NCBI GenBank assembly: GCA_037140615.1
Contig: JBAXED010000005.1
Location: 8,809-72,808, forward strand
Source: CAINVV01 sp037140615
Lineage (GTDB): Bacteria > Bacteroidota > Bacteroidia > Bacteroidales > Prolixibacteraceae
Reading direction: 5' to 3'
Length of the DNA stretch: 64,000 nt
A program made the translations under genes and the position numbers. Positions 8,295-16,376 of the stretch are shown piece by piece; positions within the stretch are counted from its first letter, which is position 1, and each line of letters begins with the position of its first letter. The notes under the pieces were generated by a model. That model made no database searches and was not told where the DNA came from. It saw only the letters and a list, made by a program, of their open reading frames with translations.

Positions 8295-9674
8295 TCATAT
8301 CTTAATATTCGTCGTCCCATACGGAAACCTCTGCGATCTTGACAACAGCTTGTTCGCCTCATCATCCTTGACGAATTTCTCAATTTCGGGATCCCACTCC
8401 ACTTTCCTGCCCAGCTTCATAGAGATATGGGTCAGCAGGCAAACGGTGCAGGCGCGGTGTCCTTTTTCAACCGGTGAAATCGGCTCTTTGCCCGATTGGA
8501 TGCAGTCGATCCAGTTCTGGTGCTGGTTGTCAATTTTGTACAAATGAATCTCATTCTCCTTGATAACAGAGGTTAGAATCTTTGGATCACTTGCATTCAG
8601 CGCATTGCTGCTTCTCCTCTGCGTAACCGGATCGCTGGCGGAAGCAACATAATTACCTCTTGAAACAAAGATCCACCCTTCAGTACCTTCATACCTGATA
8701 CCATTTGGATAGGCTCCGCTGGTTATTTGAGTGATGCCATTTTTATACTCAGCTACCGAGACAAATTCTCCATGAACATCCCATAAACCTGATTTTGGAA
8801 ACTGTGCCATGGCGTTGATGGAAATCGGACCTGTATATTCTGTATCCATTCCCCAGGCAGCCGAATCAAAATGGTGCTGTCCCCAACCGGTGATCATACC
8901 TGCACCAAACTGCTCGCAACGAAGCCATCCCGGACGGTCGCTCATGCTATTCTGGGGATGAACCCTGATCTCGGTATAATAAACTTCAGGCGTTGATCCA
9001 AGCCACATGTCGTAATTGAGGTTCTTCGGGATCGGCATCAATGGGGCATCCGGACCGGATGGATCGCCCGGCAAGCCAATTTTGACGGTATGAAGTCTTC
9101 CAATCCTGCCGTTTCTCACCAGCTCGGCAGCAATTCTGAACTGCGGCATGGCACGTTGCTGCGTTCCCTGCTGAAAGATATTTCCCTTTTTCTTCACAAT
9201 ATCTGCCAGCATCCGACCTTCAGAGATAGTCAGGGCGGTTGGTTTTTGAAGGTAGACATGCTTCCCTGCAAGTGTTGCCTCAATGGCTGGTTGAGCATGC
9301 CAGTGGTCGGGTGTTGAGATCATCACGGCATCGATATCCTTGTTAAGAAGCATCTCCCGATAATCGCCATAGGTCTTGACATTCACGGCGGAAGCGCTGC
9401 CACTCTTTTTGGCATAAAAGTCCTCAATAAACTGCTTTCCCTTGGCAACTCGGTTTGAGTCCAGATCTGCTACCGCGATGACTCTCGCGGCATCGATGGG
9501 CAAAGTCTCAGCCAGATCATGCCCCATAGCAATCCGGCCAAATCCGATTTGGGCTACATTTATTTTGTTGCTTGGTGCATTGACTCCAAAGACTGAAGAA
9601 GGCACAATTGTTGGAACAATCAATCCTCCTGCGATAGCTGCAGAGGAGCTCTTGAGAAAATTTCTTCTTTCCAT
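8295..9674 (-). CDS. Tat-exported Gfo/Idh/MocA family oxidoreductase (copy 1)
   Basis: 459 residues. The N-terminus MERRNFLKSSSAAIAGG is a twin-arginine signal, so the folded, cofactor-loaded enzyme is exported. A Rossmann fold follows (INVAQIGFGRIAMGH), with ISTPDHWHAQPAIEAT and the catalytic-lysine motif GKHVYLQKPTALT. The usual EKP is QKP here, with the lysine kept. The C-terminal substrate domain ends near residue 450. Enzymes of this family oxidise sugar hydroxyls with NAD(P). It is first in a minus-strand set with DUF6807 and the GH-A hydrolase, which suggests oxidation of a glycan-derived sugar in the periplasm. Confidence 0.88.
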   Translation of the reverse strand: MERRNFLKSSSAAIAGGLIVPTIVPSSVFGVNAPSNKINVAQIGFGRIAMGHDLAETLPIDAARVIAVADLDSNRVAKGKQFIEDFYAKKSGSASAVNVKTYGDYREMLLNKDIDAVMISTPDHWHAQPAIEATLAGKHVYLQKPTALTISEGRMLADIVKKKGNIFQQGTQQRAMPQFRIAAELVRNGRIGRLHTVKIGLPGDPSGPDAPLMPIPKNLNYDMWLGSTPEVYYTEIRVHPQNSMSDRPGWLRCEQFGAGMITGWGQHHFDSAAWGMDTEYTGPISINAMAQFPKSGLWDVHGEFVSVAEYKNGITQITSGAYPNGIRYEGTEGWIFVSRGNYVASASDPVTQRRSSNALNASDPKILTSVIKENEIHLYKIDNQHQNWIDCIQSGKEPISPVEKGHRACTVCLLTHISMKLGRKVEWDPEIEKFVKDDEANKLLSRSQRFPYGTTNIKI

Positions 9675-9734
9675 TTGTTTAGTTTGTAGTTTGTTTTTAA
9701 AGTGAGAAATATTTTGATAACTTGATAGTAAATT

Positions 9735-10142
9735 TTATCTAACGGAAATTTTATCAATAAATCCCTGAAGTTCATCCTCATTTTCGACTTGTGAAACCCT
9801 TCTTATTCTATTGTTATTCAATTTAATATCAAGAAATACGTCTCCGAAAGGCGATTTCAATTTCATGGATTTAACATCCTTCAAGGCAACCTCACTTTGA
9901 ACTGACCTAAAGAGAAATGCTACAAAAATCCCAAAATGAGCAATCCCAATGAACAAGCCAGTCCATAATAAATACTGATCCCCTGTTTTAAAATACCTTA
10001 ATACCGACAAAGCTCCATAGAAAGTCCACATTCCAGAAGTGACCAGACGGTACCATTTTTGCCTTTTGGCATTATCAGTAATAATTATCTTCCCATCGTT
10101 GAATACAAGCGTCCCCTTTTTCAGCGCAAAAGTGCTATTCAT
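9735..10142 (-). CDS. Small membrane protein with PH-like C-terminal part, unknown
   Basis: A 135-residue protein with no family I can name. The N-terminal 30 residues are soluble (GTLVFNDGKIIITDNAKRQ). Two hydrophobic segments follow (about 40-55 and 62-80). A C-terminal beta-rich part (ALKDVKSMKLKSPFGDVFLDIKLNNNRIRRV) ends with a helix. The layout resembles small Bacteroidota proteins with a PH-like domain on the cytoplasmic face. It stands alone between an oxidoreductase gene and a decayed segment. Confidence 0.6.
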   Translation of the reverse strand: MNSTFALKKGTLVFNDGKIIITDNAKRQKWYRLVTSGMWTFYGALSVLRYFKTGDQYLLWTGLFIGIAHFGIFVAFLFRSVQSEVALKDVKSMKLKSPFGDVFLDIKLNNNRIRRVSQVENEDELQGFIDKISVR

Positions 10143-10148
10143 CCTGAA

Positions 10149-10240
10149 TTATTTTGGCAGTGAAATTGTTTTGATATAGTCCTCGAGTCTTTCAGCATTG
10201 AAGATACCCAGAATTTTTTGAGTTCGAAAGTGTTGGTCAT
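10149..10240 (-). pseudogene. Possible remnant coding for a ~30-residue tail
   Basis: The minus strand reads MTNTFELKK from an ATG at 10240, and after a one-base frame change continues ILGIFNAERLEDYIKTISLPK to a stop at 10149. Neither frame alone gives a sensible protein. Joined, they look like the end of a real one. It lies just downstream of the URO-D-like gene. The identity of the parent gene is unknown. The rest of the 10143-10309 spacer shows only AT-rich sequence. Confidence 0.3.
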
Positions 10241-10309
10241 GTGATGAATGAATTGGTATTTGATGAATTTCTTATGTGATTAATCAATTGACATTTGGGT
10301 GGAATAAAT

Positions 10310-11344
10310 TTACGAAAAATCCTTTACCGCCTTCACGAACGCCTGCAAATTCTCTGTTGAAACATTTTGTGGAATTCCACCTCCGCAAGACCAGATGATC
10401 CGGGTGTGATCTGTTGCTTCGCGCATCATTTTCTGGGTGGCGGCATAAACCTCCTCAGGAGATGCAGCCGAGAGAACATCCCTTGGAGGCAGATTGCCAA
10501 TCAAAGCAACATCTGGTCCGGCGAGCTCCCTGATCTGGTTGATCGGATGGTCAAAGGCAAAATTAAAAAGGTTCACTCCCATCTCTTTTAGAAAAGGAGC
10601 GCAAGTCAAACCAAAGGCGTCGTTGTGGAAGAATCCTATTTTAGAATCAATGGCACCGAAGCACCTCTTGATATAAGGAACAACAAATTCCCTGCACTCA
10701 TCTTCGCCGACAAAACCAACAATATCATCAAGCAATAGGACCCCTTCAATGGTTGGGAAACAAGCTTTCTGGTGCCTGACCCAATCTTCAATAAATTTCG
10801 TGATTTTCTCCATCAATTGGTGGGCCTTGTCGGGATCCATGGCCAGGAGCAGCATGAATTCAGAGGTACCCATTAAGAAAGTGGCAATATTCAGCGGACC
10901 GCGTGTCACGGCAAATTTGATTTGATGGCCCTTTTCGTTGATAGCAGGTTCCTTCAGCCTCAACCTGTTGATCATAAAAGGCAACAAACCGTCGCTGGTC
11001 ACATTGGGTTGTGGCAACCTGTCAATATCATCATCAGAAAGAATAACACGCTCGGCATGTGGAAGATTGGCTTCGTACCAGACGGATCTTGCGCCAAAGG
11101 CGGATGGCTCAGTGCACATGCCGTACTCCGACCAGAATCCGGGCAGAAAGGTAATATCAGGAAAAAGCTCAATGGCTTTCAGATTGGTTTTCAACCAGAT
11201 ATCATCCGATGAATAATAATCTATCGTCGAAATTCCAGCCCATCCCGGCAACCACGGACTATCGATAATAAATCCCAATGCCTTTTTATCCATGCTTCGC
11301 CCCTCAACAACTGCCAGCAAGGCTTCCCACTGCAAATTTGTCAT
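10310..11344 (-). CDS. Uroporphyrinogen decarboxylase-like (URO-D/MtaA superfamily) protein
   Basis: A 344-residue cytoplasmic protein. It has the URO-D fold pattern: DIWLKTNLKAIELFPD near the start, GPLNIATFLMG in the middle, GVLLLDDIVGFVGEDECREFVVPYIK, and a C-terminal VALIGNLPPRDVL then IIWSCGGGIP. It lacks the N-terminal arginine-rich heme-pathway signature of true HemE, so it belongs to the broad group related to corrinoid methyltransferases (MtaA/CmuA-like) of mostly unknown substrate. It is divergent from the ThuA gene and preceded by a good -7 box. Confidence 0.78.
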   Translation of the reverse strand: MTNLQWEALLAVVEGRSMDKKALGFIIDSPWLPGWAGISTIDYYSSDDIWLKTNLKAIELFPDITFLPGFWSEYGMCTEPSAFGARSVWYEANLPHAERVILSDDDIDRLPQPNVTSDGLLPFMINRLRLKEPAINEKGHQIKFAVTRGPLNIATFLMGTSEFMLLLAMDPDKAHQLMEKITKFIEDWVRHQKACFPTIEGVLLLDDIVGFVGEDECREFVVPYIKRCFGAIDSKIGFFHNDAFGLTCAPFLKEMGVNLFNFAFDHPINQIRELAGPDVALIGNLPPRDVLSAASPEEVYAATQKMMREATDHTRIIWSCGGGIPQNVSTENLQAFVKAVKDFS

Positions 11345-11364
11345 AATGCTTTTCTATTTTATTC

Positions 11365-11372
11365 CAAATATA
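11365..11372 (-). promoter_or_regulatory. -7 box TATATTTG for the URO-D-like gene
   Basis: An exact TAnnTTTG match on the minus strand, 20 nt before the ATG at 11344. The -33 box is not clear. Confidence 0.5.
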
Positions 11373-11512
11373 GCAATTCAGCACCATTCAACGCTTTTGG
11401 ATAAATAAAAAATTACAGGTTATCTGCCTTGTTTACAGCATTATTTTCTAAATTTACGCTTCACCTCTTTATTTATTCCAGATTTGAAAATAACTTCCAA
11501 ACTTACTTCAAA

Positions 11513-13150
11513 ATGATACGATCCATCGTTGTATTCACGCTCCTTTTTTCCTTGGTTTATGGTATAGCAAATAGTTACGCCTCTAACAGTCAGTCCAAAG
11601 AAAAACAAATCAAATTATTGATTATCAGCGGATCAGGAAACCATGAATGGAAAAAAACCACTCCATTGCTGGATCGAATTTTTGACGAAGCCAATCTCTT
11701 TGCCACCAATGTCACCGAAAAACCGGATACACTGACTTACAACAGCCTGAAAAAATTCGATCTGGTCGTATGCAATGCCAATAATTGGCCCGACACCATC
11801 ACAAGGTTTAAAAGTCAATGGGAATCCGATTTTGTCAGGTATGCAACCGAAGGAGGAGGTGTCCTCATTTTTCATGCGGCAGCCTCATCCTATTATGGTT
11901 GGCAAGAGTTTTTCCATATCGGAATCGGCAGATGGGGAAAAGAGACGTTTCACAATGCGCCGGTGGTCGCCAAATTGTACGGATTGGATCAAAAACATCC
12001 AATCACCAAAGGGTTGAAAGGATTTTTGATCATGGATGAGATATGGGAAAAAACAGAGCTCTTTGGCGGTGCAAAAGCCATTGGGTCACTTACTGCTGTT
12101 AATTCTAAAGATAGTCACCCAATCGATGAACCTGCGATTTTTGTCAATCAGACCGGAAAAGGCAGAAGTTTTTTTACAATTCTTGGGCACGACGAGCGGG
12201 CACTTCTCAACTCCGGTCTGCGCACTCTTTTGGTTCGTGCAGCCCAGTGGTGCGCCCGCAAAGAAGTCACTTTCAAACCACCGGTTGAGATGCGCATCAA
12301 CGAAAATAAGGGCAAGCCTGTTTACAGTTGGATGCAATCGGATACGACTTTTATGCTTCTCAACCACAATGAGACAGTCTGGCAATTCAACTACAACGAC
12401 CGGTTCCAAAGACCCTACTTTCACCCGCTATCCGTTAACAATACCCTGATTACCTGCGTTTCGCCTCCCGATCATCCATGGCACCTGGGATTGTGGTTCT
12501 GTTGGAAATACATCAATCATTTGAACTATTGGGAGTATCTTAATGAAAAAAGGTCGGCAAAAACAGGTTATAGATCGGAAGGGGCGACAGAAATTGTGGA
12601 TTCCAAAATCCAGCGCAATACGGATTTCAGCTGCGATATTCGTCTAAAAGTCAACTACCATCCGCTCAAAGGGGAGACGGTCATGTCGGAAGAGAGAAGT
12701 TATCATGTATCAGTTCCGGATAAAGACGGAAATTACTACATCGATGAGGATCATCTTTTCAAAGTCCTTGCCGACAGTGTCGTCCTGGACCGCACTCCTC
12801 CTGCCATCAGGGGTGGCAGAATTCAGGGCGGTTACGCAGGTATCTCCATCCGGTTTAACCAGGACTTTACCGCACCTGAATTCAAATCATCCAGCGATTC
12901 GGCCCAATGCAAAAAATGCGACTGGCAATATTATGGATTCACCAGCCTGACAGGCAAGAAGGTCGGTATCAAAATCGAACAGGATCCTCAATACAGATCT
13001 GCCACAAACAGTTGGTACATCATCAATGATCCGCTCATTCCTTTCTATTATTTTAGTCCGGCAGTAATCTTCGACAGCCCGATGGTCCTTAAAAAAGGGA
13101 ACTCTTTGAGGTTGAAGTATAGGATTCAAATGATTGAGGAGGAGAAGTGA
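11513..13150 (+). CDS. Exported ThuA-DUF6807 fusion protein
   Basis: The frame is open from 11429, but the ATG at 11513 begins a proper signal peptide (MIRSIVVFTLLFSLVYG...), so the protein is about 545 residues. Domain 1 (about 30-260) is ThuA-like, a class I glutamine-amidotransferase-like fold: IKLLIISGSGNHEWKK, GGGVLIFHAAAS, HPITKGLKGF and SFFTILGHDE. Domain 2 (about 290-545) is DUF6807: FQRPYFHPLS, DHPWHLGLWFCWKYINHLNYW and a C-terminal SLRLKYRI strand. ThuA works with the Gfo/Idh/MocA enzyme ThuB on trehalose in rhizobia, and such an oxidoreductase is the next gene here. The fusion implies that both domains act on the same sugar product. Confidence 0.87.
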   Translation: MIRSIVVFTLLFSLVYGIANSYASNSQSKEKQIKLLIISGSGNHEWKKTTPLLDRIFDEANLFATNVTEKPDTLTYNSLKKFDLVVCNANNWPDTITRFKSQWESDFVRYATEGGGVLIFHAAASSYYGWQEFFHIGIGRWGKETFHNAPVVAKLYGLDQKHPITKGLKGFLIMDEIWEKTELFGGAKAIGSLTAVNSKDSHPIDEPAIFVNQTGKGRSFFTILGHDERALLNSGLRTLLVRAAQWCARKEVTFKPPVEMRINENKGKPVYSWMQSDTTFMLLNHNETVWQFNYNDRFQRPYFHPLSVNNTLITCVSPPDHPWHLGLWFCWKYINHLNYWEYLNEKRSAKTGYRSEGATEIVDSKIQRNTDFSCDIRLKVNYHPLKGETVMSEERSYHVSVPDKDGNYYIDEDHLFKVLADSVVLDRTPPAIRGGRIQGGYAGISIRFNQDFTAPEFKSSSDSAQCKKCDWQYYGFTSLTGKKVGIKIEQDPQYRSATNSWYIINDPLIPFYYFSPAVIFDSPMVLKKGNSLRLKYRIQMIEEEK

Positions 13151-13310
13151 ACTAAAGTGCCTAGAGTACTTGGGAACTCCGAGACTTGGTGCAATTGATA
13201 AATGAGATATGAGACATGAGACATGAGACATGAGTTAAGTGCTAGATTGCAGCGATAAACTTTAGTCACTTTAGTCACTTTAGTTCACTTTAGTTCACTT
13301 TATTAATTTT
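13145..13310. repeat. Inverted CACTTTAGT arms flanking CATGTCT words
   Basis: The purine strand AGTGAACTAAAGTG overlaps the stop codon of the ThuA fusion gene. The complementary CACTTTAGT words (about four, 13264-13306) run up to the next ATG. Between them lie five ATGAGAC heptamers (13203-13234). The arms share a 14-nt perfect inverted match. Confidence 0.85.
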
Positions 13311-13319
13311 TTAAAAACT

Positions 13320-14690
13320 ATGAAAACAAGCAACACCCCAAACCTCACACGCCGTTCATTCCTTGAAACAACAGGGAAATTGGCATTGGGTGCTACTATT
13401 CTGCCAACAGTTCTGACCTCTTGTTCCAACCACAAAGGAGCCAACGACAGATTGGTAATCGGTCATATTGGTGTGGGATCAAGAGGTACTGATGAACTGA
13501 TGACCTATTTTTTACCTTTGCGTGATGCCCTGAATATCGCAGTCTGCGACACCTTCAAAGACCGTCGGGAAAGTACGGCTCTGCGGATCAATCAATTCTA
13601 CAAGGAGAATAAATTTACCAATGAGGAGTGCAAATCCTACCTCGATATGGAAGAGCTGCTTTCGAGAAAAGATATCGATGCAGTTCATATAACGACACCC
13701 GATCACTGGCATGTGCTGGCTGCCATCAAGGCTGCCAGGGCCGGCAAACACATCATGCTTGCCAAACCCCTCGGACTGAGTTATCCTCAGAATCTGGTTC
13801 TGGCCAAAGAGCTCAAGGCCAACAATGTGAAATTTCATTATGGAACCCAGCAACGTACCCTGGATCACATGCAGATGGGATACAACATGATCAGAGAAGG
13901 ATTAATCGGTGAGATTGAACATGTAGATGTCTGGGCTCCCGGCAAGAATGATGTTCCTTCACCAATATGCAACGAAGTTCCGGTTCCTGCAGGTTTTGAT
14001 TTTGAGCGGTGGACCGGTCCGGCACCCATACGGACTTATTGCCCCGATCGTGTGACCAACAACAGTTCCTGGTTCAACTACGATTACAGCATCGGATTTT
14101 TAGGAGGATGGGGTGCTCACCCCCTTGACATTCTGGTTTGGATCCTGAAAGATAAAGTCAATGGAAGTTACGCCTGCGAAGGAACCGGACAATTCTGGCC
14201 AGCAGGAGGTTTATACAACAACATCCTTTCCTGGGATTTGAACCTGAATTACCAGGGCGGACTGAAAGTGCACTTTATGAGCCAGGATATTGCCTCGAAT
14301 ACCATTCTGAAAGATCGTGAGATCAAGGAGTCCAATGGCACAACTTTCTTTGGCACTAAAGGATGGATCTCCCTCAGCCGCTCTTCGGTGGAGTCCAACA
14401 TTCCGGAATTAAATCAAAAGCTCAACAGTGTTTCCAAACAGGCCAATGGCAGAGTAAAAGGCGAAAATAACACCATGGGAAGCAGGTTCATTTCTGTCGT
14501 CAAAGGGAAAGAAGCAGAACTTTGTCCGCTGGACGAGGCCATCATTTCGGACACCATCAGTCACATGGGAGACATTGCCATCCGCACCGGACGAAAAGTA
14601 ATCTGGGATCCAATAAAAGGTGAAGTTGCGGGAGATTCGGAATCCAATAAACTATATATCAGAGAGATAAGAGCTCCGTACAGCGTTTAA
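13320..14690 (+). CDS. Tat-exported Gfo/Idh/MocA family oxidoreductase (copy 2)
   Basis: 456 residues. The signal TRRSFLETTGKLALG with a following LTSC could be Tat and lipoprotein combined (Cys near residue 35). The Rossmann start is LVIGHIGVGSRGTDE. Then come ITTPDHWHVLAAIKAA and GKHIMLAKPLGLS, where EKP is AKP but the lysine is kept. The mid-domain has SWFNYDYSIGFLGGWGAHPLDI. It follows the ThuA-DUF6807 gene on the same strand, a ThuA/ThuB-like pairing that suggests oxidation of a disaccharide at C3. The 169-nt spacer is filled by a repeat hairpin, so coupling to the upstream gene is uncertain. Confidence 0.87.
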   Translation: MKTSNTPNLTRRSFLETTGKLALGATILPTVLTSCSNHKGANDRLVIGHIGVGSRGTDELMTYFLPLRDALNIAVCDTFKDRRESTALRINQFYKENKFTNEECKSYLDMEELLSRKDIDAVHITTPDHWHVLAAIKAARAGKHIMLAKPLGLSYPQNLVLAKELKANNVKFHYGTQQRTLDHMQMGYNMIREGLIGEIEHVDVWAPGKNDVPSPICNEVPVPAGFDFERWTGPAPIRTYCPDRVTNNSSWFNYDYSIGFLGGWGAHPLDILVWILKDKVNGSYACEGTGQFWPAGGLYNNILSWDLNLNYQGGLKVHFMSQDIASNTILKDREIKESNGTTFFGTKGWISLSRSSVESNIPELNQKLNSVSKQANGRVKGENNTMGSRFISVVKGKEAELCPLDEAIISDTISHMGDIAIRTGRKVIWDPIKGEVAGDSESNKLYIREIRAPYSV

Positions 14691-14752
14691 ACCTGACAGG
14701 TTTCCAAAACAAGTCAGGTTTAGATGCTGGTTTAGACGCTGGTTTAGACGCT
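14689..14752. repeat. Degenerate CCTGACAGG hairpin plus 3 x 12-bp repeat
   Basis: AAACCTGAC (14689-14697) pairs with GTCAGGTTT (14713-14721), a decayed relative of the hairpin at 7152. It is followed by three copies of GGTTTAGAYGCT (14717-14752), the last of which runs into the 3' end of the convergent symporter gene and includes its stop codon. Confidence 0.75.
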
Positions 14753-16138
14753 GCGAGCTTTTTCATCGTCGAACTCCCCTTCCCACCTGGCTATCACGCT
14801 AGTGGCAAGGCAGTTTCCGATCACGTTGACTCCGGTTCTGGCCATGTCGAGCAAAACATCGATACCAAGTATGATCATAACCGGCTCGACAGGTAATCCA
14901 AAAGTGGTCACAGTTCCCAGCAAAATCACAAAGGATGCCCTCGATACTCCGGCAACGCCTTTGCTGGTTAGCATCAAAGTCAGGGCAATCGCAAGTTGTT
15001 TTTCGATGGAAAGATCTATCCCGGCAGCCTGAGCCACAAAAACGGCAGCCAAAGAAAGATATAATGTTGAACCGTCCAGGTTAAAGCTGTATCCGGTCGG
15101 GATGACAAAGGAGACGATTTTTCGGGGCACTCCAAACGCCTCCATAGATTCCATGGCTGACGGCAAGGCCGATTCTGAGTTAGCTGTCGCGAAGGCAATT
15201 GAGGCCGGCTTTGAAACTGCTGATATGAATTTCAAAACAGGTATCCTGAAAAGCAGGGCTATTGGGAATAAGACCAGCACCAGGAAAGCAATCAGCGCAG
15301 CATACAGGGTTGCCAAAAGTTTTAACAGGGTAAAAAGCACATCTGTTCCCATGTGACCAATGGTGTATGCGATGGACGCAAAGACCGCCACGGGCGCAAA
15401 ATACATGACAATACCGGTAAATTTAAACATCACCTCCGTTAAACTTGCCGTAAATTTCAACATGGGTGATTTGTATTTTTCGCCCAGCATGGAGAGGGCT
15501 ATTCCAAAAATAATGCTGAAAATAACGATCTGAAGGATATTTCCTTCGGCAATGGCTTTGGCAATATTTTCAGGGAAAATGTGAAGGATAAACTCTGATG
15601 TCGTCTGCATTTTTCCGGCTATGGCAGGAACATTACCGGTCATGGCGGAAAGATTGATCCCAACTCCGGCTTTGGAAATATTGATCGCGATTAATCCGAT
15701 GACAAGGGCAAGGGTCGAAGCAACTTCAAAATAGAGCAGCGATTTCCATCCCATTCTTCCCACCTGCTTTAGATCGGTGTGGCCGGCAATCCCATTAACA
15801 AGTGTGGCAAATAACAAAGGTGCGATGATGGTTTTTATCATCCTTAGAAATATCTCGCTCAGAAATCCAAGCGTGCCTGCTATTTTCGGAAAATCATAGC
15901 CAAATTCCGCCCCGGCGGCAAGACTGAACAAAATCCAGATTGTCAGGGATTTTTTCCGCCAGGCAACTAATCCGAAGGCAAGAATTGCGATCGTTCTGCT
16001 GGCTGTCGGTATCTCACTCCCTAAATCGGCCATGTTAAATATTTTCATGAAAGCCAGTATGGCTGTGATCGTCAATGAGACAATCAAAAACCATGAAACC
16101 CAATGAATGGAACCTTTATGCTTGCTGATATTTTCCAA
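14744..16138 (-). CDS. Dicarboxylate/amino acid:cation symporter (DAACS family)
   Basis: A 464-residue inner-membrane carrier with about eight to ten hydrophobic segments. The family hallmarks are visible in the C-terminal half: an AFATANSESALP re-entrant loop in place of the usual serine-rich hairpin, IPTGYSFNLDGSTLY, and RTGVNVIGNCLATSVIARWEGE. It would import glutamate, aspartate or C4-dicarboxylates with sodium or protons. The exact substrate cannot be read. It is monocistronic, convergent with the oxidoreductase gene and preceded by a two-box promoter. Its last codons lie in a 12-bp tandem repeat. Confidence 0.9.
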   Translation of the reverse strand: MENISKHKGSIHWVSWFLIVSLTITAILAFMKIFNMADLGSEIPTASRTIAILAFGLVAWRKKSLTIWILFSLAAGAEFGYDFPKIAGTLGFLSEIFLRMIKTIIAPLLFATLVNGIAGHTDLKQVGRMGWKSLLYFEVASTLALVIGLIAINISKAGVGINLSAMTGNVPAIAGKMQTTSEFILHIFPENIAKAIAEGNILQIVIFSIIFGIALSMLGEKYKSPMLKFTASLTEVMFKFTGIVMYFAPVAVFASIAYTIGHMGTDVLFTLLKLLATLYAALIAFLVLVLFPIALLFRIPVLKFISAVSKPASIAFATANSESALPSAMESMEAFGVPRKIVSFVIPTGYSFNLDGSTLYLSLAAVFVAQAAGIDLSIEKQLAIALTLMLTSKGVAGVSRASFVILLGTVTTFGLPVEPVMIILGIDVLLDMARTGVNVIGNCLATSVIARWEGEFDDEKARSV

Positions 16139-16169
16139 AATACACGTTTTTCAGTTAGATCTATTACCT

Positions 16170-16199
16170 CAAAGATAAGAATTTCTAATCTTCGGCAAA
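16170..16199 (-). promoter_or_regulatory. Promoter for the symporter: TTTG - 18 nt - TATCTTTG
   Basis: On the minus strand TTTG (16196-16199) is followed after 18 nt by TATCTTTG (16170-16177), an exact -7 match. The start codon is 31 nt further on. Confidence 0.6.
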
Positions 16200-16262
16200 C
16201 TCCGGAATTCCACTCGCCCCCTCGCCCCCGACTTCTCACCCTCTCACTCTCTCATCTTCCCA
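16200..16262 (+). repeat. CTCGCCC/CTCTCAC word array
   Basis: GGAATTCCACTCGCCCCCTCGCC (16203-16225) is followed by CTCTCACTCTCTCATCTTCCC words. Similar GGAnTTCCACTCGCCC beginnings occur at 585-616 (complement) and 8199. It occupies the divergent spacer before the aldo/keto reductase gene. Confidence 0.75.
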
Positions 16263-16376
16263 TTTTCCCTTCCTACAAAACCCCACATTCAATTTCTCGT
16301 ATAGATAATATATTTTTACGCCTCAATATTTTTCATGCAAATGGATTTCAGAAATTTCTCCATATACAAGCCCAAA

